A stretch of 64,000 bases of DNA from Meghimatium bilineatum (GCA_034231615.1 CM067314.1:5582501-5646500); one strand, 5' to 3'; shown: positions 48,701-55,539, counted from the first letter of the stretch. Notes: a model not told the origin generated them from the sequence alone. A program made the numbers and translations.

Positions 48701-50023
48701 TAATGTCTGTTTTTGGATGAGAGTAATGTATTTGCCTGTACTTACTTATTTATCTGATCCCTTTCGAGCTTTCACTCTTTTTTCCTTGTGCCTGGTGGTA
48801 GTACAAGGTGGTGGATGTTTCCTTCAGGCTTCTTTCATGTTGGGGTTATGTTTCTGGAGCTTGTTTTCAAACTCATAGGGCTAAACAACATAGATCCAGT
48901 AATAAAGTCTGTTTTAGTATGATAATATACACCGTATATAGACAAAGTATCCCCGTATATAGACAGAGTATCCCCGTATATAGACAAAGTATCCCCGTAT
49001 ATAGACAAAGTATCCCCGTATATAGACAGTATATTTTTTCACATGGGAATTATAGTAATAATATAAAGAGACTCATAACCCACAAGTGTCGCCGGGTACC
49101 ACCCACAAGTGTCGCCGGGTACCACCCACAAGTGTCGCCGGGTACCACATTGGAAAAATAGCACAGAAATTCTTGTACACATCTCTGTCCTCAGGCACTT
49201 GGATGAGTATGAAAGAATTATGCTCTGATGAGTCCTGCTTTTATCAATCGAGGATTTCCTTTGGTGACCACTTTTCCTTCCACCCTCGACTATTCCTTGC
49301 AAAATAGTTTCAGAAAGTGAGTCAAGTCTCAATACAAGTATGATGAGAGTTATGTTCCCCAGTATAAACATATTATTTTACATGTGAAAATTTAGTCTTA
49401 TATTATTACAGTGGAATCCCGTTATAACAACTTTGTCCGGACTGACAAAATATGTATGTTATAACAGAAATTTGCTATATTCAGTACAAACAATATAGAA
49501 TAAATATATTTGACGATTTTGAAAAGTGTTGTTATATAGGAAAACTTGTTATAAAAGAATATGCTATAGAGGGATTCCACTGTATGTGTGTTTAGTCTTG
49601 CTAGCATGTGCCTGAATGATTTGAGTTTTCTCACCAGGTACAATGTGGATGAACTGGACGGTGATTGCTTCTACTGCTGTCTGTATCCCCCTGATTGCTC
49701 TCATTAAGGGCAGATTCAACAGGCTGGAATGTGACGAGGGCGTGCACACAGAAGATTACACTGAACAAAAGGTTCTCGTTTCTGAACAGGATGGTATTGA
49801 GAATCCTTTACTTGCAGATAATCATGTACATACAGATCGTCATGTTGATACGGTTGTGACAGTCCCTACACATTACACTGTCAACAGTCATAAACCATAT
49901 ACCATTCAAATTAAACCACAAGCAAATGTTGGTAGACTGGCTGACTCGACTAGTGAGTCTGATGTGAATGCGTCTGAAGATGATAGAGTTCGGGAACCGT
50001 TACTCCCACATAAAAGACATTGA
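25002..50023 (+). CDS. SLC49A4: SLC49A4/DIRC2-like MFS transporter, 12 coding exons, N-terminal exon missing
   Basis: Joining 25002-25209, 27938-28028, 30650-30813, 32650-32710, 34961-35013, 37892-37942, 38544-38673, 41858-41966, 45026-45093, 45829-45947, 47825-48007 and 49638-50023 gives 1623 bases in one frame, 540 residues and a TGA. Every intron is GT-AG. Twelve hydrophobic segments can be seen, as expected for a major facilitator. Recognisable family landmarks are YKRRW then WNTWGPI after helix 1, [10 protein letters not shown] in helix 4, [14 protein letters not shown] before helix 5, AGWIGF in helix 8, RFADRF after it, and the helix 10-11 stretch with [10 protein letters not shown] and TFFSNIWG. 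I compared these from memory with human DIRC2, not by alignment. Human SLC49A4 is a lysosomal membrane protein reported to export pyridoxine with protons; the same role here is inference. FLVCR or SLC49A3 are less likely alternatives. The tail after helix 12 (about 105 residues) is much longer than in the human protein. Confidence 0.9.
25960..26283. repeat. Fold-back inverted repeat, arms about 100 bp
   Basis: The left arm (about 25960-26060) starts GGCTGTCCCATATCATATAG. The right arm (about 26183-26283) is its reverse complement with about one mismatch. The spacer of about 120 bp contains TTAGTTCAGCCATCAGGGGC. It lies in the intron between exons A and B. Confidence 0.9.
26858..27172 (+). repeat. 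28-bp repeat, about 11 copies, intron A-B
   Basis: Unit with CACATGGAGTAGAAGATTGT then CCAGTCCT. Confidence 0.95.
27200..27730 (+). repeat. Low-copy dispersed repeat, two copies in intron A-B
   Basis: 27300-27400 and 27535-27630 share (CC)CAA.TCTACTGT, TTCCTATAC/TTCCTAAAC, TCATTCTCG/AAGCTCGTG and GGTTCAGTAC..GATGGACACA. A third copy is at 46595-46695. The remainder of this stretch shows no gene. Confidence 0.55.
27938..28028 (+). CDS. SLC49A4: Exon B: helix 3
   Basis: Encodes [19 protein letters not shown] and then [11 protein letters not shown]. Acceptor TTTTGCAG, donor ATAAT|GTAAGT. Its phases (1 in, 2 out) match exons A and C exactly. Confidence 0.9.
28275..28620 (+). mobile_element. LINE tail in intron B-C
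   Basis: Reads [20 protein letters not shown], a frameshifted F.GH block, then GDDRR/RGKG and [20 protein letters not shown] across frames. This is the standard end of LINE ORF2. Confidence 0.72.
29388..29650 (+). repeat. AT-rich repeat of about 30 bp, about 9 copies, intron B-C
   Basis: Units with TTGATATTAATTTATGATAT and ACAAAAATAC, with an alternate form containing AAAATAAAATAAAAC. A pogo-like MITE follows. Confidence 0.88.
29679..29849. mobile_element. pogo-like MITE in intron B-C
   Basis: Starts TA|CAGTGGAATCTCTCTATAGC and ends near TGGGATTTGACTA. The interior has CAACACTTTTCAAATCCCCA and AATTATATTTAT, shared with the other copies. TA at the boundary and CAGTGG termini fit pogo/Tigger elements. 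Confidence 0.78.
30340..30555 (+). repeat. Dispersed repeat shared with 44735-44960
   Basis: Both carry CTCC...GGGTATGAAAGA, ACCC..CACATAGGAA and (A/T)GAGCT..TCGCTC/TCACTC with CTGGGG, ending near CAACAAACAA. Part also appears at 31520-31760. The nature of the element is unknown. Confidence 0.6.
30650..30813 (+). CDS. SLC49A4: Exon C: helices 4 and 5
   Basis: Encodes [14 protein letters not shown], then [18 protein letters not shown] and the helix 5 stretch ending FILG. Acceptor CACTCACAG, donor TATTAG|GTATGT. The donor is the first of seven tandem copies of the same site, because a 53-bp minisatellite starts at this junction. Confidence 0.93.
30811..31180 (+). repeat. 53-bp minisatellite carrying the exon C splice donor, about 7 copies
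   Basis: The unit includes TATTAGGTATGTACTTTG, which is the exon C donor, then TCTAAGTTAG and TTTTGTGACAATG. Copies of the donor occur near 30811, 30864, 30917, 30970, 31027, 31080 and 31133. The fourth copy is slightly altered. The first copy is the real exon end. Confidence 0.93.
32060..32480 (-). mobile_element. LINE tail fragment in intron C-D
   Basis: Minus strand starts with [12 protein letters not shown]-like coding (TGCTACCAATGTCAAACATG), the same family A hallmark. It then decays into frameshifted tail sequence with [14 protein letters not shown]-like remains. Confidence 0.55.
32650..32710 (+). CDS. SLC49A4: Exon D: serine-rich loop start
   Basis: Encodes [10 protein letters not shown], a threonine, five serines from a TCA run, and HSFL. 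Acceptor AAATTAG, donor TTGCT|GTGAGT. The family has a poorly conserved loop between helices 5 and 6, beginning with a similar GP..V..P stretch. The acceptor lacks a strong pyrimidine tract, but phase 1 in and phase 2 out fit both neighbours. Confidence 0.8.
32755..32980 (+). repeat. 23-bp repeat, about 10 copies, intron D-E
   Basis: Unit with TGTGTATCATAGATAATAAA then ATA. It starts 45 bp after exon D. Confidence 0.93.
33503..33962 (+). repeat. 37-bp repeat (some 40), about 12 copies, intron D-E
   Basis: Unit with CATTCTCATACTTGAGGATA then TTATAACTCTGAAACTT. Longer copies have TATCTGAAATCT. Confidence 0.94.
34375..34580 (+). repeat. 70-bp repeat, 3 copies, intron D-E
   Basis: Unit with GATGGTATATCTAGTATACC, TCATCACGTGGGTGTCCACC and GGTGCAATGTCT. 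Confidence 0.92.
34961..35013 (+). CDS. SLC49A4: Exon E: loop between helices 5 and 6
   Basis: Short exon encoding [17 protein letters not shown], in the large loop between helices 5 and 6. Acceptor CCATCTTCAG, donor AACAG|GTTAGT. It is assigned mainly by its splice sites and exact phase fit (2 in, 1 out), since this loop is not conserved. Confidence 0.72.
35192..35230. repeat. Perfect 18-bp palindrome with telomere-like arms
   Basis: The left arm GGTTAGGGTTAGTTATGT (35192-35209) and its exact complement at 35213-35230 are separated by three T's. One more CCTAA follows. Confidence 0.93.
35376..35495 (+). repeat. 38-bp repeat, 3 copies
   Basis: Unit with AGATATTTGTATTTTGTATA then GAAATAAGGTTTGTCTGA. 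Confidence 0.92.
35572..35885 (+). repeat. 38-bp repeat, about 8 copies
   Basis: Unit with AGGATTAAGTCATTTGTACT then AGACGTACATTCTGTGTT. The last copies share GCTATG in place of GTTAGG. Confidence 0.95.
35901..36216 (+). repeat. 158-bp tandem duplication
   Basis: Two nearly identical copies starting TGAGTTGTTACATACTGTAC at 35901 and 36059. Within each, degenerate TTGGCTTGTT/ACACTTGG blocks suggest an older sub-repeat. Confidence 0.92.
36915..37830 (+). repeat. 18-bp satellite with two unit types, about 50 copies, intron E-F
   Basis: Type 1 GGCAATGTTAGACAGACA and type 2 AGGAGTGCTAGACAAACA are arranged in a higher-order mixture. Since 18 is a multiple of three and the unit lacks stops in several frames, open frames over 280 codons occur on both strands. 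They are not genes. Exon F starts 62 bp downstream. Confidence 0.96.
37892..37942 (+). CDS. SLC49A4: Exon F: lead-in to helix 6
   Basis: Encodes [17 protein letters not shown], matching the family segment just before helix 6 (basic and acidic residues, then YxxxG or YxxxV). Acceptor TTTGTTTTCAG, donor TTATG|GTACAA. It lies about 60 bp after the end of the 18-bp satellite. Confidence 0.85.
38400..38525 (+). repeat. About 45-bp repeat, 3 copies, ahead of exon G
   Basis: Units with GATGTAGGTAGGTGTAATGT and TGATGTTTAGAATTA. Confidence 0.8.
38544..38673 (+). CDS. SLC49A4: Exon G: helix 6 and central loop
   Basis: Encodes [20 protein letters not shown] followed by a cytosolic stretch containing [28 protein letters not shown] matches the family's FPP/RPP region after helix 6. 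Acceptor TTATTCACAG, donor GAGAAC|GTAAGG. Confidence 0.92.
39075..39172 (+). repeat. 17-bp repeat, about 6 copies
   Basis: Unit CCCACACATGCTGTCTG with T/C changes. Confidence 0.88.
39330..39535 (+). repeat. Family S copy with long GAA tail
   Basis: Contains GGTTATGGGATGGAGTTGGC, CATGCTGAAGTTGGATGTGT, GCTGTAAACCATGACACACA and ends CGCAGAAGAAGAAGAAGAAG. It defines the longer form of the family. Confidence 0.75.
39752..39787 (+). repeat. (TTAG)n microsatellite
   Basis: Uninterrupted TTAGTTAG run of about eight units ending in TCGTCGG. Confidence 0.9.
39840..40110 (+). mobile_element. LINE tail fragment in intron G-H
   Basis: Reads [20 protein letters not shown] then [12 protein letters not shown] and a degenerate VTDVMRCH. 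This is the FGH-to-tail region of another LINE family. Confidence 0.7.
40104..40200 (+). repeat. 20-bp repeat, about 4-5 copies
   Basis: Unit GATGGATGGATCTATGGACG, a GATG microsatellite derivative. Confidence 0.92.
40545..41833 (+). repeat. 39-bp minisatellite, about 33 copies, ending 24 bp before exon H
   Basis: Unit with GTACAATGAGTTGGTAGAAT then TAAGTCAATAAATGTCATA. The main variant is CATA to CAGA, clustered in the 3' third. The 13-residue minus-strand reading ([13 protein letters not shown]) stays open for 465 codons only because the unit is 3 x 13. Confidence 0.96.
41858..41966 (+). CDS. SLC49A4: Exon H: helix 7
   Basis: Encodes [20 protein letters not shown] then [16 protein letters not shown]. 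Acceptor TTTTCTTGACAG, donor GATGAG|GTAAGT, ending in phase 0. The acceptor lies 24 bp after the end of a 1.3-kb 39-bp minisatellite, so the branch point may lie in or next to the last repeat unit. Confidence 0.92.
42170..42420 (-). mobile_element. LINE fragment related to 8060-8761
   Basis: Minus strand encodes [14 protein letters not shown]-like sequence and the (H/N)[11 protein letters not shown] block, parallel to the element at 8060-8761, with several lesions. Confidence 0.6.
42480..42735 (+). mobile_element. LINE tail fragment
   Basis: Reads [20 protein letters not shown] and [16 protein letters not shown], then ATHMAKDKK. It is convergent with the minus-strand endonuclease fragment that follows, so two different insertions abut here. 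Confidence 0.72.
42800..43560 (-). mobile_element. LINE endonuclease domain and linker, minus strand
   Basis: On the minus strand: [19 protein letters not shown], then a frameshift, [40 protein letters not shown] and [11 protein letters not shown]. These are APE-type endonuclease motifs (GDFN-like, then the T.DL.F block). It is followed by [15 protein letters not shown], the start of the reverse transcriptase. The element is 5'-biased and broken. Confidence 0.82.
43735..43915 (+). repeat. Diverged copy of the fold-back family
   Basis: Shares CATCCTGATTA..TGTGC, CTGCTTACTTGG, GACTG..CGACC(A/G)GTCTTA and CCAGCC..TGATG.CTGAACTAA with the repeats at 24000-24150 and 26070-26180. It is clearly older. 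Confidence 0.7.
44085..44290 (+). mobile_element. LINE tail fragment
   Basis: Reads [12 protein letters not shown] then stop and degenerate EAGQLA coding, ending in GATGATGATGAT. It is a LINE C-terminal relic in intron H-I. Confidence 0.6.
45026..45093 (+). CDS. SLC49A4: Exon I: helix 8
   Basis: Encodes [20 protein letters not shown] then VGR (arginine split over the junction). AGWIGF is a clear SLC49A4 landmark. Acceptor GACAATCTAG, donor GGAAG|GTAAGA. Confidence 0.93.
45115..45745 (+). repeat. Degenerate repeat of about 22-35 bp, about 20 copies, intron I-J
   Basis: Units vary around CTCAAATGACATGTTTTTGT and TAACAT, with a subset reading ATCATCTCTCAAAAGACATG. It fills most of the intron up to the duplicated exon J acceptor. 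Confidence 0.85.
45765..45828 (+). pseudogene. Upstream 64-bp duplicate of the exon J acceptor and exon start
   Basis: The segment starts after TTGTTGCAG and repeats GTTTGCA, TGGTTTGTTCAG and ATGAAACTATACATACTT of exon J with a few substitutions. The period to exon J is 64 bp, not a multiple of three. Splicing to this copy would therefore shift the frame and end at a stop at 45925-45927. Confidence 0.88.
45829..45947 (+). CDS. SLC49A4: Exon J: helix 9
   Basis: Encodes [20 protein letters not shown] and a hydrophobic stretch to VIPSSL. RFAD matches the family motif after helix 8. Acceptor TTGTTACAG, donor CATTAG|GTAAGT. A degenerate copy of the acceptor and first half of the exon lies directly upstream (45765-45828), and a 26-bp repeat starts at the donor. 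Confidence 0.92.
45942..46078 (+). repeat. 26-bp repeat starting at the exon J donor, about 5 copies
   Basis: Units carry ATTAG(G/T)TAAGTAG and TTTCAGTTTTAAC. The first copy overlaps the exon J end and donor. A later copy near 46023 again has ATTAGGTAAG, and two others are altered at the donor dinucleotide or next to it. Confidence 0.88.
46690..47085 (+). mobile_element. LINE tail in intron J-K
   Basis: Reads [33 protein letters not shown], and after frameshifts [18 protein letters not shown] and [11 protein letters not shown] with a stop. This is the standard end of a LINE ORF2. GATTGATTGATT follows. Confidence 0.82.
47825..48007 (+). CDS. SLC49A4: Exon K: helices 10 and 11
   Basis: Encodes [39 protein letters not shown] and [20 protein letters not shown]. 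The E/PTSE/G region matches the family's helix 10-11 connection. Acceptor TTCTACTTTCAG, donor AACGTTG|GTAAGT. Confidence 0.94.
48098..48258 (+). repeat. 41-bp repeat, 4 copies, intron K-L
   Basis: Unit with TTGACCAATGGCGTATATAG then GGACGTCATCACTGTAACCTG. Confidence 0.93.
48930..49150 (+). repeat. Two short repeats: 21 bp (5 copies) and 23 bp (3 copies)
   Basis: First, at 48930-49030, unit CCCCGTATATAGACAAAGTA plus T. Second, at 49078-49150, unit with CACAAGTGTCGCCGGGTACC. Confidence 0.92.
49409..49582. mobile_element. pogo-like MITE 55 bp upstream of exon L
   Basis: 174 bp, with ends CAGTGGAATCCCG and its imperfect complement GAGGGATTCCACTG, flanked on both sides by TA. It is the best-preserved copy in the window. 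Confidence 0.88.
49638..50023 (+). CDS. SLC49A4: Exon L: helix 12, long C-terminal tail and stop
   Basis: Encodes helix 12 ([20 protein letters not shown]), LIKGRF, then about 105 hydrophilic residues to a TGA at 50021-50023. The tail has two leucine-pair motifs beside acidic residues, IENPLLAD and the near-terminal [11 protein letters not shown], plus a serine/acid-rich stretch ([13 protein letters not shown]). Such motifs resemble adaptor-binding endolysosomal sorting signals, though the acid-to-leucine spacing is shorter than the canonical [DE]xxxL[LI]. Acceptor TTTTCTCACCAG. Confidence 0.93.
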
Positions 50024-50289
50024 ATTGTATCTGTTGTTTGTTGTTAGCACTATAATTCACCAGAGTGTAACCGAGACCCAACATGAGAGCAAAGAATTGT
50101 AGCGGTCATAAGAAGTGATTAGGGGGAAAGGTTGAGGGGTTGACTGCTCCACCCCTTGATCCCTACTAAGATGCAGACTGCTGAAGCCCCATGCCTGGAC
50201 TGCTGGGTGGGCAATCAGCCCTTTCATCTGTGGGATGTTTCAAGATTGCAAGAAAGTCATGGCAAAGTTCCCACTAGAGCACAAAAATA

Positions 50290-50515
50290 GCAACACTGCT
50301 TACCTTCCATGCATAGCATAAGAGATGACTAAGGAGGTTATGGGGTGGAGTTGGCAGTCTCTTCCCACATAATGTCAAAATGACACGGAAGTCATACTGA
50401 AGTCAGATATGTCTTGCTGAAAGGTTCAGCTATCACAGCCAAGCTGTAAACCATAACACAACAAATTCTGTTCTTGGACTACATCCTGCTAATCTGCAGG
50501 AGTTTTAGAATGAAT
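50290..50515 (+). repeat. Family S copy in the gene's 3' flank
   Basis: Contains GGTTATGGGGTGGAGTTGGC, AGCTGTAAACCATAACACAA and CTGCAGGAGTTTTAGAATGA. It lies 267 bp after the transporter stop codon and could be part of its 3' untranslated region. Confidence 0.72.
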
Positions 50516-50960
50516 GTCAAGTGCCCATTTGACAACTCGGTCAACCGATAGTAGTCAAGTCAGGCAAGGAATCATGACCTGATTTATTTTAAAATTATCA
50601 ACGTGGATTATAACCTGGCAGGTTGTAACATGATGATAGTCAGCAATCTCACTATCACCTAGGCTACCTCACCTCAGTATTAAACTTCGGTGTTAGTATA
50701 TTTTAAAAAAGTGTGTTTTTTTTAAAAATTGTAGAGAAACAAAAATTTGAAGCTGAAAGTATAATGCCGCTGTCTGGTATAGGAAACTAAAGTGCCATAC
50801 CTATACTCCTTCATGGTCTGTTATCACCACTGTACGTTTGAATATGGTTGTTATTCATATGAATCTTCATTTTGTACATTCTTTTTTATCCACTTGATCT
50901 ATGTTTTAGAAAAACAAATTGCATTATTTATAATTAACTGTGATGATTTGTGTGTATGTG

Positions 50961-50965
<5 letters not shown>

Positions 50966-51038
<73 letters not shown>
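50966..51038. repeat. (AT)n microsatellite
   Basis: About 36 uninterrupted AT pairs. A shorter (TA)n is at 51904-51938. Confidence 0.95.
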
Positions 51039-51040
<2 letters not shown>

Positions 51041-51499
51041 AAAAAAATATGTAGCGATATGTTTTCCTGTAGTCCATAGGTTTCACGAATTTAGTACGTA
51101 GGCGCACCATATTTGGCACCTTTATAGTTTGGTATATTTGTCAGCCCAGGGCGCTTGCAGAAAATCTTTAAAGTTCTCCTGTGGTCCTGCAAAGCTCAAC
51201 ATTGATATGATTGGGTGACCCTTTTACCTCTGACCTATGGTTTAATGAATGTAAACATTTGTTGATTAACGGTGATTAATTTGCTTAGAAATTACACAAC
51301 ATTCATAAGTATAAAATTGTAATTCCTTCGACATGGAGCTGAGTTAGAATTTGCATAGAGTGTCAGATACTGATGCCTGCATTTGCAATTCATTTTCCAT
51401 GGGTGTTGGATTTTAAAATTCTAAATTTATTTAGGTGGCCTTTATTTATGGGATGTTTTCTGTTAGGTCTATTTTTTATATTCAATTTTATGGGGGTTT

Positions 51500-51770
51500 C
51501 TTCTTATTCTTCTGCGTTCATTCTCAAACTCCTGCAGATCATCAGGATGTAGTCCGGAGAACGGAATGTGTTGTGTCATGGTTTACAGAATTGCTGCAAA
51601 ATCTGCGCCTTTTGGCCTGACACATCCGACTTCAGCATGGCCTTTGGTCACTGACCCTATATGGGATGGGACAACCAACCCATCCCACAACCTCCCTAGT
51701 CGCCTCGTATGACATGCATGGAAGGTAAACAGTGTTGCTATTCTTTGCTCCCCTTTCGGGCCCCAACAAC
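51500..51770 (-). repeat. Family S copy, long form
   Basis: Begins TTCTTCTTATTCTTCTGCG, then CTCAAACTCCTGCAGATCAT, CTGACACATCCGACTTCAGC and the far end CCTCGTATGACATGCATGG with CCTTTCGGGCCCC. Confidence 0.75.
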
Positions 51771-51903
51771 ACACGGGCGTTTTTGGGTGTTTCATTTCAT
51801 TCACAAGAGGAGAAATTTTGTTCTCAACTGTATTCCAATATTTATCTATTCTATTTTCTATTTTGTTTTATTCTCGCCCAAGCAACACAGGACTAAACTT
51901 CTA

Positions 51904-51941
<38 letters not shown>

Positions 51942-52224
51942 AAATGCAACATTATTTTATGTTACGGATTTAATGTTTCAACCTTGGCATGAAGAAACTT
52001 TTAACTAAACCAAACCCATCTCTAGTGATTTTCAACAGCTCATTGATAATGCTAGTCCATCCACTGCAGTCGGTTATGGCGATACTGATCCGTAAGGACC
52101 TCTGTAGGGTCTTGTAGCCCAAAGACCAGCGCTGTGCAGCCGGTTCGTGAGCATTTGATCTGAGATTAGATGACCTGCTGGTATTGACTGGATTGTGCAG
52201 GATGCAAATGCAAATCAATTCCTG

Positions 52225-52320
52225 AAGTAACGCAGCTGTATGAAGCTGTCTTCGACAGGAGTTGTAACTCTGGGTCTTTCACTGCGCGGCCGGTCTACCA
52301 CTGAGTCAATTTGTTGAAAT
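52225..52320 (-). mobile_element. Possible tRNA-derived SINE relic
   Basis: Minus strand reads GACTCAGTGGTAGACC (A-box-like) and, about 30 bases on, AGAGTTACAACTCC (B-box-like). No complete cloverleaf is visible. Confidence 0.4.
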
Positions 52321-52849
52321 TGCCTCCAAAGGGGATTAATGGTGCTTCTAAAAACATAAAATTCTCTGACCACTACACTCTGTGACTGTCCAGTCTGTAA
52401 GCGTCCAATGATGATGTATCGTTATATAACAATATTGTGTCACAAATTTATTTTGAGAATATCTGGTGTAGTTGTTAAACAATGTGCCTTGTGCTCAAGA
52501 GGCAGCTGCTTTGACATCTTTGTTTACATTTCTTCAGAGATCTCCAGAGATTAAATAGGCATGACTTCATTATACTTGGGTTATTGCAAATCTTGGTTTT
52601 GTCTATCACGTGATGATGATGACCATTTTATAAAATTTAGGTAGAGGTGTGACCTTGATTATTTTCGTGCATGTGAAAATGTTTTCGTGAGTGTGAAAAT
52701 GATTTGCTCTGAGGATATTGATTTAAGTGGGGAATAGTTGTGTAAATCAACAACCTCACTCTCTTGTTTGTACATCTTGATAGTTTCACTTCATTTGAAA
52801 CTAATGGCTAGATGAATCTAGTGTCAAGACTTATCATCAACCTCATTCT

Positions 52850-53200
52850 CTTGTCTTCTTATTCTGTCTGCTGCTTTTCTTAGACATCTTATTTCCCACT
52901 TAGTAATCTTTCTCTCTTGTTTCTTTAGTTGGTGTCCATGTCTGACATTGATAGCACAATGTTATTATGAAGATTGAATTTATTATTTTCCATCGAGATA
53001 TATTTTTGTGTAAAAATTATTGTATGTTCATAATTTATATAAGTGACTTTGTGAATTCTTGTCTTGAGCTCTGTCCATTCTTCCATTTTCTGTACAAATT
53101 CTCCAAAATAATTAAATTCCTGCACTTGTTTCAGTAATTGATCATTTATCTTTATGTTGATTGTAGTGGGTTCTATGCCTATAGACATTACTTCTGTTTA
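52850..53200 (-). mobile_element. LINE fragment, minus strand
   Basis: Reads MSIGIEPTTINIKIND, VQEFNYFGEFVQKMEEWT and LKTRIHKV, then a CYQCQTW-like relic. This is the post-catalytic (YLG-type) region of a LINE reverse transcriptase. Confidence 0.7.
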
Positions 53201-54077
53201 TTCTTAATTGATCTTCATAAATTGTGATTGAGGCAATTTTCATTGAATTGGCTTTATTTGATTTCTTATTTCCAGGTATTCCACAATACAATGTTATCCA
53301 TTGCATAGCTATTTAACAATGATTTCTTAGTTCAGTCAGTAGTATTTGTATGTCTGCCAGTTTTCTGGACTGGAGACTGATCTTGCATCTGTCTGGAATA
53401 CTACACGCTGTGAACCAAGAGTTGGAGCTTAGTAGTTTTTATTTGTATCATTTACTCCGAGAGAATTGTAGCTGCCCTAGTGACAGTTTCTTGTGTTTGT
53501 ATTCTAACTGCCAATGCTGGCTGTGTCCACAAAATGAATGACGTTTGAACCAAATGCTGTTTTCATGTCTGAAAGCACCACTTTAATCTCTCCCGCGGCA
53601 CGAATACTTCAGTTGTCTGGAGAAGTTTTAGGGTAGTCTACTGTAATGGCTTTATGTTTGAGAGATCTGGAAGATTTAAAGTCACCAGCCTAGGTCGACT
53701 CAACTAAGGAAATGGGTACCCGATCTTCTGGGAAAATAAAAGCAGTCGGCATGCTGATGACCACAAATTCTGTTGCTATGCTGTTTGTCAATGAAAGTAA
53801 TTCTCAGTTGTGAAGAAAGTAAACTTTACTTACTATAGCATTTGTGGCTCTCTACCTTTTTCCACCCTGGACTCCTTTTAAAAAATATTCTTACAGTATA
53901 ACAAAAATGTGTACATGTTTTGTGATTAGCTAAACTTGAACATTTAGTGTAGGCATTTGCGACTACAGAGATGTAAAATAGCAACAAAAGGTCTAGCATG
54001 TTATAAGTGAGATCCAATGGGAATTTGAGAAAAAAATACATGTACAAAAAAATTTACCAGAGTAAGAAATGGAAATA
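53201..54077. other. No gene seen
   Basis: Only short open frames. The end of the family S pattern (CCAATGGGAATTTGAGAA) is visible at 54010-54030. Confidence 0.4.
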
Positions 54078-54290
54078 TCTGAAAATCGTATACTCAACAT
54101 TCTAACTGGAACTTTGAGCCTGCAGTCTTGGATGGCTGCTGGAACTGAGCACTTATGGGAATCTTCCCTGTGCTCTTGCTTTCTAATCAAGACATTCTAA
54201 CTGGAACTTTGAGCCTGCAGTCTTGTATGGCTGCTGGAACTGAGCACTTATGGGAATCTTCCCTGTGCTCGTGCTTTCTAATCAAGAATT
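54078..54290 (+). repeat. 103-bp direct duplication
   Basis: Two copies starting CATTCTAACTGGAACTTTGA, each ending CTTTCTAATCAAGA. A diverged relative with GCACTTATGGGAAT and CTAGTTTCTAATCAAGAATC lies at 30190-30265. Confidence 0.85.
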
Positions 54291-54674
54291 ATCTTGTCGT
54301 CTTGTATGACAAGCAACGGAAGTTTTGCATGAACTTATTACATGGACGATTGATATTTTTGAAATGACTGATAATATTAATTTATTCTGACTATTGTTAT
54401 ATGAATGCGGTAGAATTGTTGCAGCTGTTTAATATTTTCATAATAAATGCAATCACATTTTACAAATTTAGGGCACATGTTTGAACTTACAGAATGCCTC
54501 TTCATTTTGCTGTTATATTTGAACTTGTGTGTACAGTGTTGATGTAAATAGAGAAATATTTATAAACCACTTTTGGCAGTGAGAAAATGGCTAACTTGTT
54601 TGATATCAACTCCAAACTTGTTTGATATATCAATATCAATTCTTGTAAACGTAAATAACATAGAGACTATAGTT

Positions 54675-54955
54675 TATCTCTGTCCATAGTCTATCTGTCC
54701 ATGCTGTGTAGCGTCTGTTATCATGTGTGTCCATAGTCTATCTGTCCATGCTGTGTAGCATCTGTCATCATGTGTGTTATCTGTCCATGCTGTGTAGCAT
54801 CTGTTATCATGTGTGTTATCTGTCCATGCTGTGTAGCATCTGTTATCATGTGTGTTATCTGTCCATGCTGTGTAACATCTGTCATCATGTGTGTCCATAG
54901 TCTATCTGTCCATGCTGTGTAGCATCTGTCATCATGTGTGTCCATAGTCTATCTC
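54675..54955 (+). repeat. About 37/47-bp repeat, about 6 copies
   Basis: Units with CTATCTGTCCATGCTGTGTA, GCATCTGTCATCATGTGTG and an optional TCCATAGT insert that makes the longer form. Confidence 0.9.
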
Positions 54956-55240
54956 ATGCACTGCCAATCATTTTCAATAACAATGTCCCCCATGTTAACT
55001 ATGCCATGTCCCCCATGTTAACAATGCCATGTGCCCATGTTAACAATGCCATGTGCCCAGCTCTCTGTCCCTCTTGCTCTTCTATTTTTCCCATTGTCAT
55101 GTCTAAAGAATGTTGCTGTTTTTCTAATGATCAGTTCTCTTTGTGAGTTACCTTCTTTCAAGATATCTTCATTAGCCATTTTTTATTTGTCCATGATGTT
55201 CATCCGTCTTCTATAAAATCACAAAGAATTTTCATTTCAG

Positions 55241-55458
55241 CAGCTCATAAGTGGTGACTGACTAGAATGATATCGGCAGCTCATAAGTGGTGACTGACTA
55301 GAATGATATCGGCAGCTCATAAGTGGTGACTGACTAGAATGATATCGGCAGCTCATAAGTGGTGACTGACTAGAATGATATCGGCAGCTCATAAGTGGTG
55401 ACTGACTAGAATGATATCAGCAACTCATAAGTGGTGACTGACTAGAATGATATCGGCA
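55241..55458 (+). repeat. 36-bp repeat, 6 copies
   Basis: Unit with GGCAGCTCATAAGTGGTGAC then TGACTAGAATGATATC. Confidence 0.95.
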
Positions 55459-55539
55459 GGTCAAACATCATCTAAGATGATCATCTCATGCTCAAGAACC
55501 TTCAGGATCAGTATAAAGTGTATCAGCCATATTCCAACG

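Larger units (their letters stand above)
50024..51499 (+). other. Probable 3' untranslated region and flank
   Basis: No further gene-like frame. The sequence after the stop runs into a family S copy (50290-50515). No AATAAA lies close to the stop; I could not place the poly(A) site. Confidence 0.4.
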
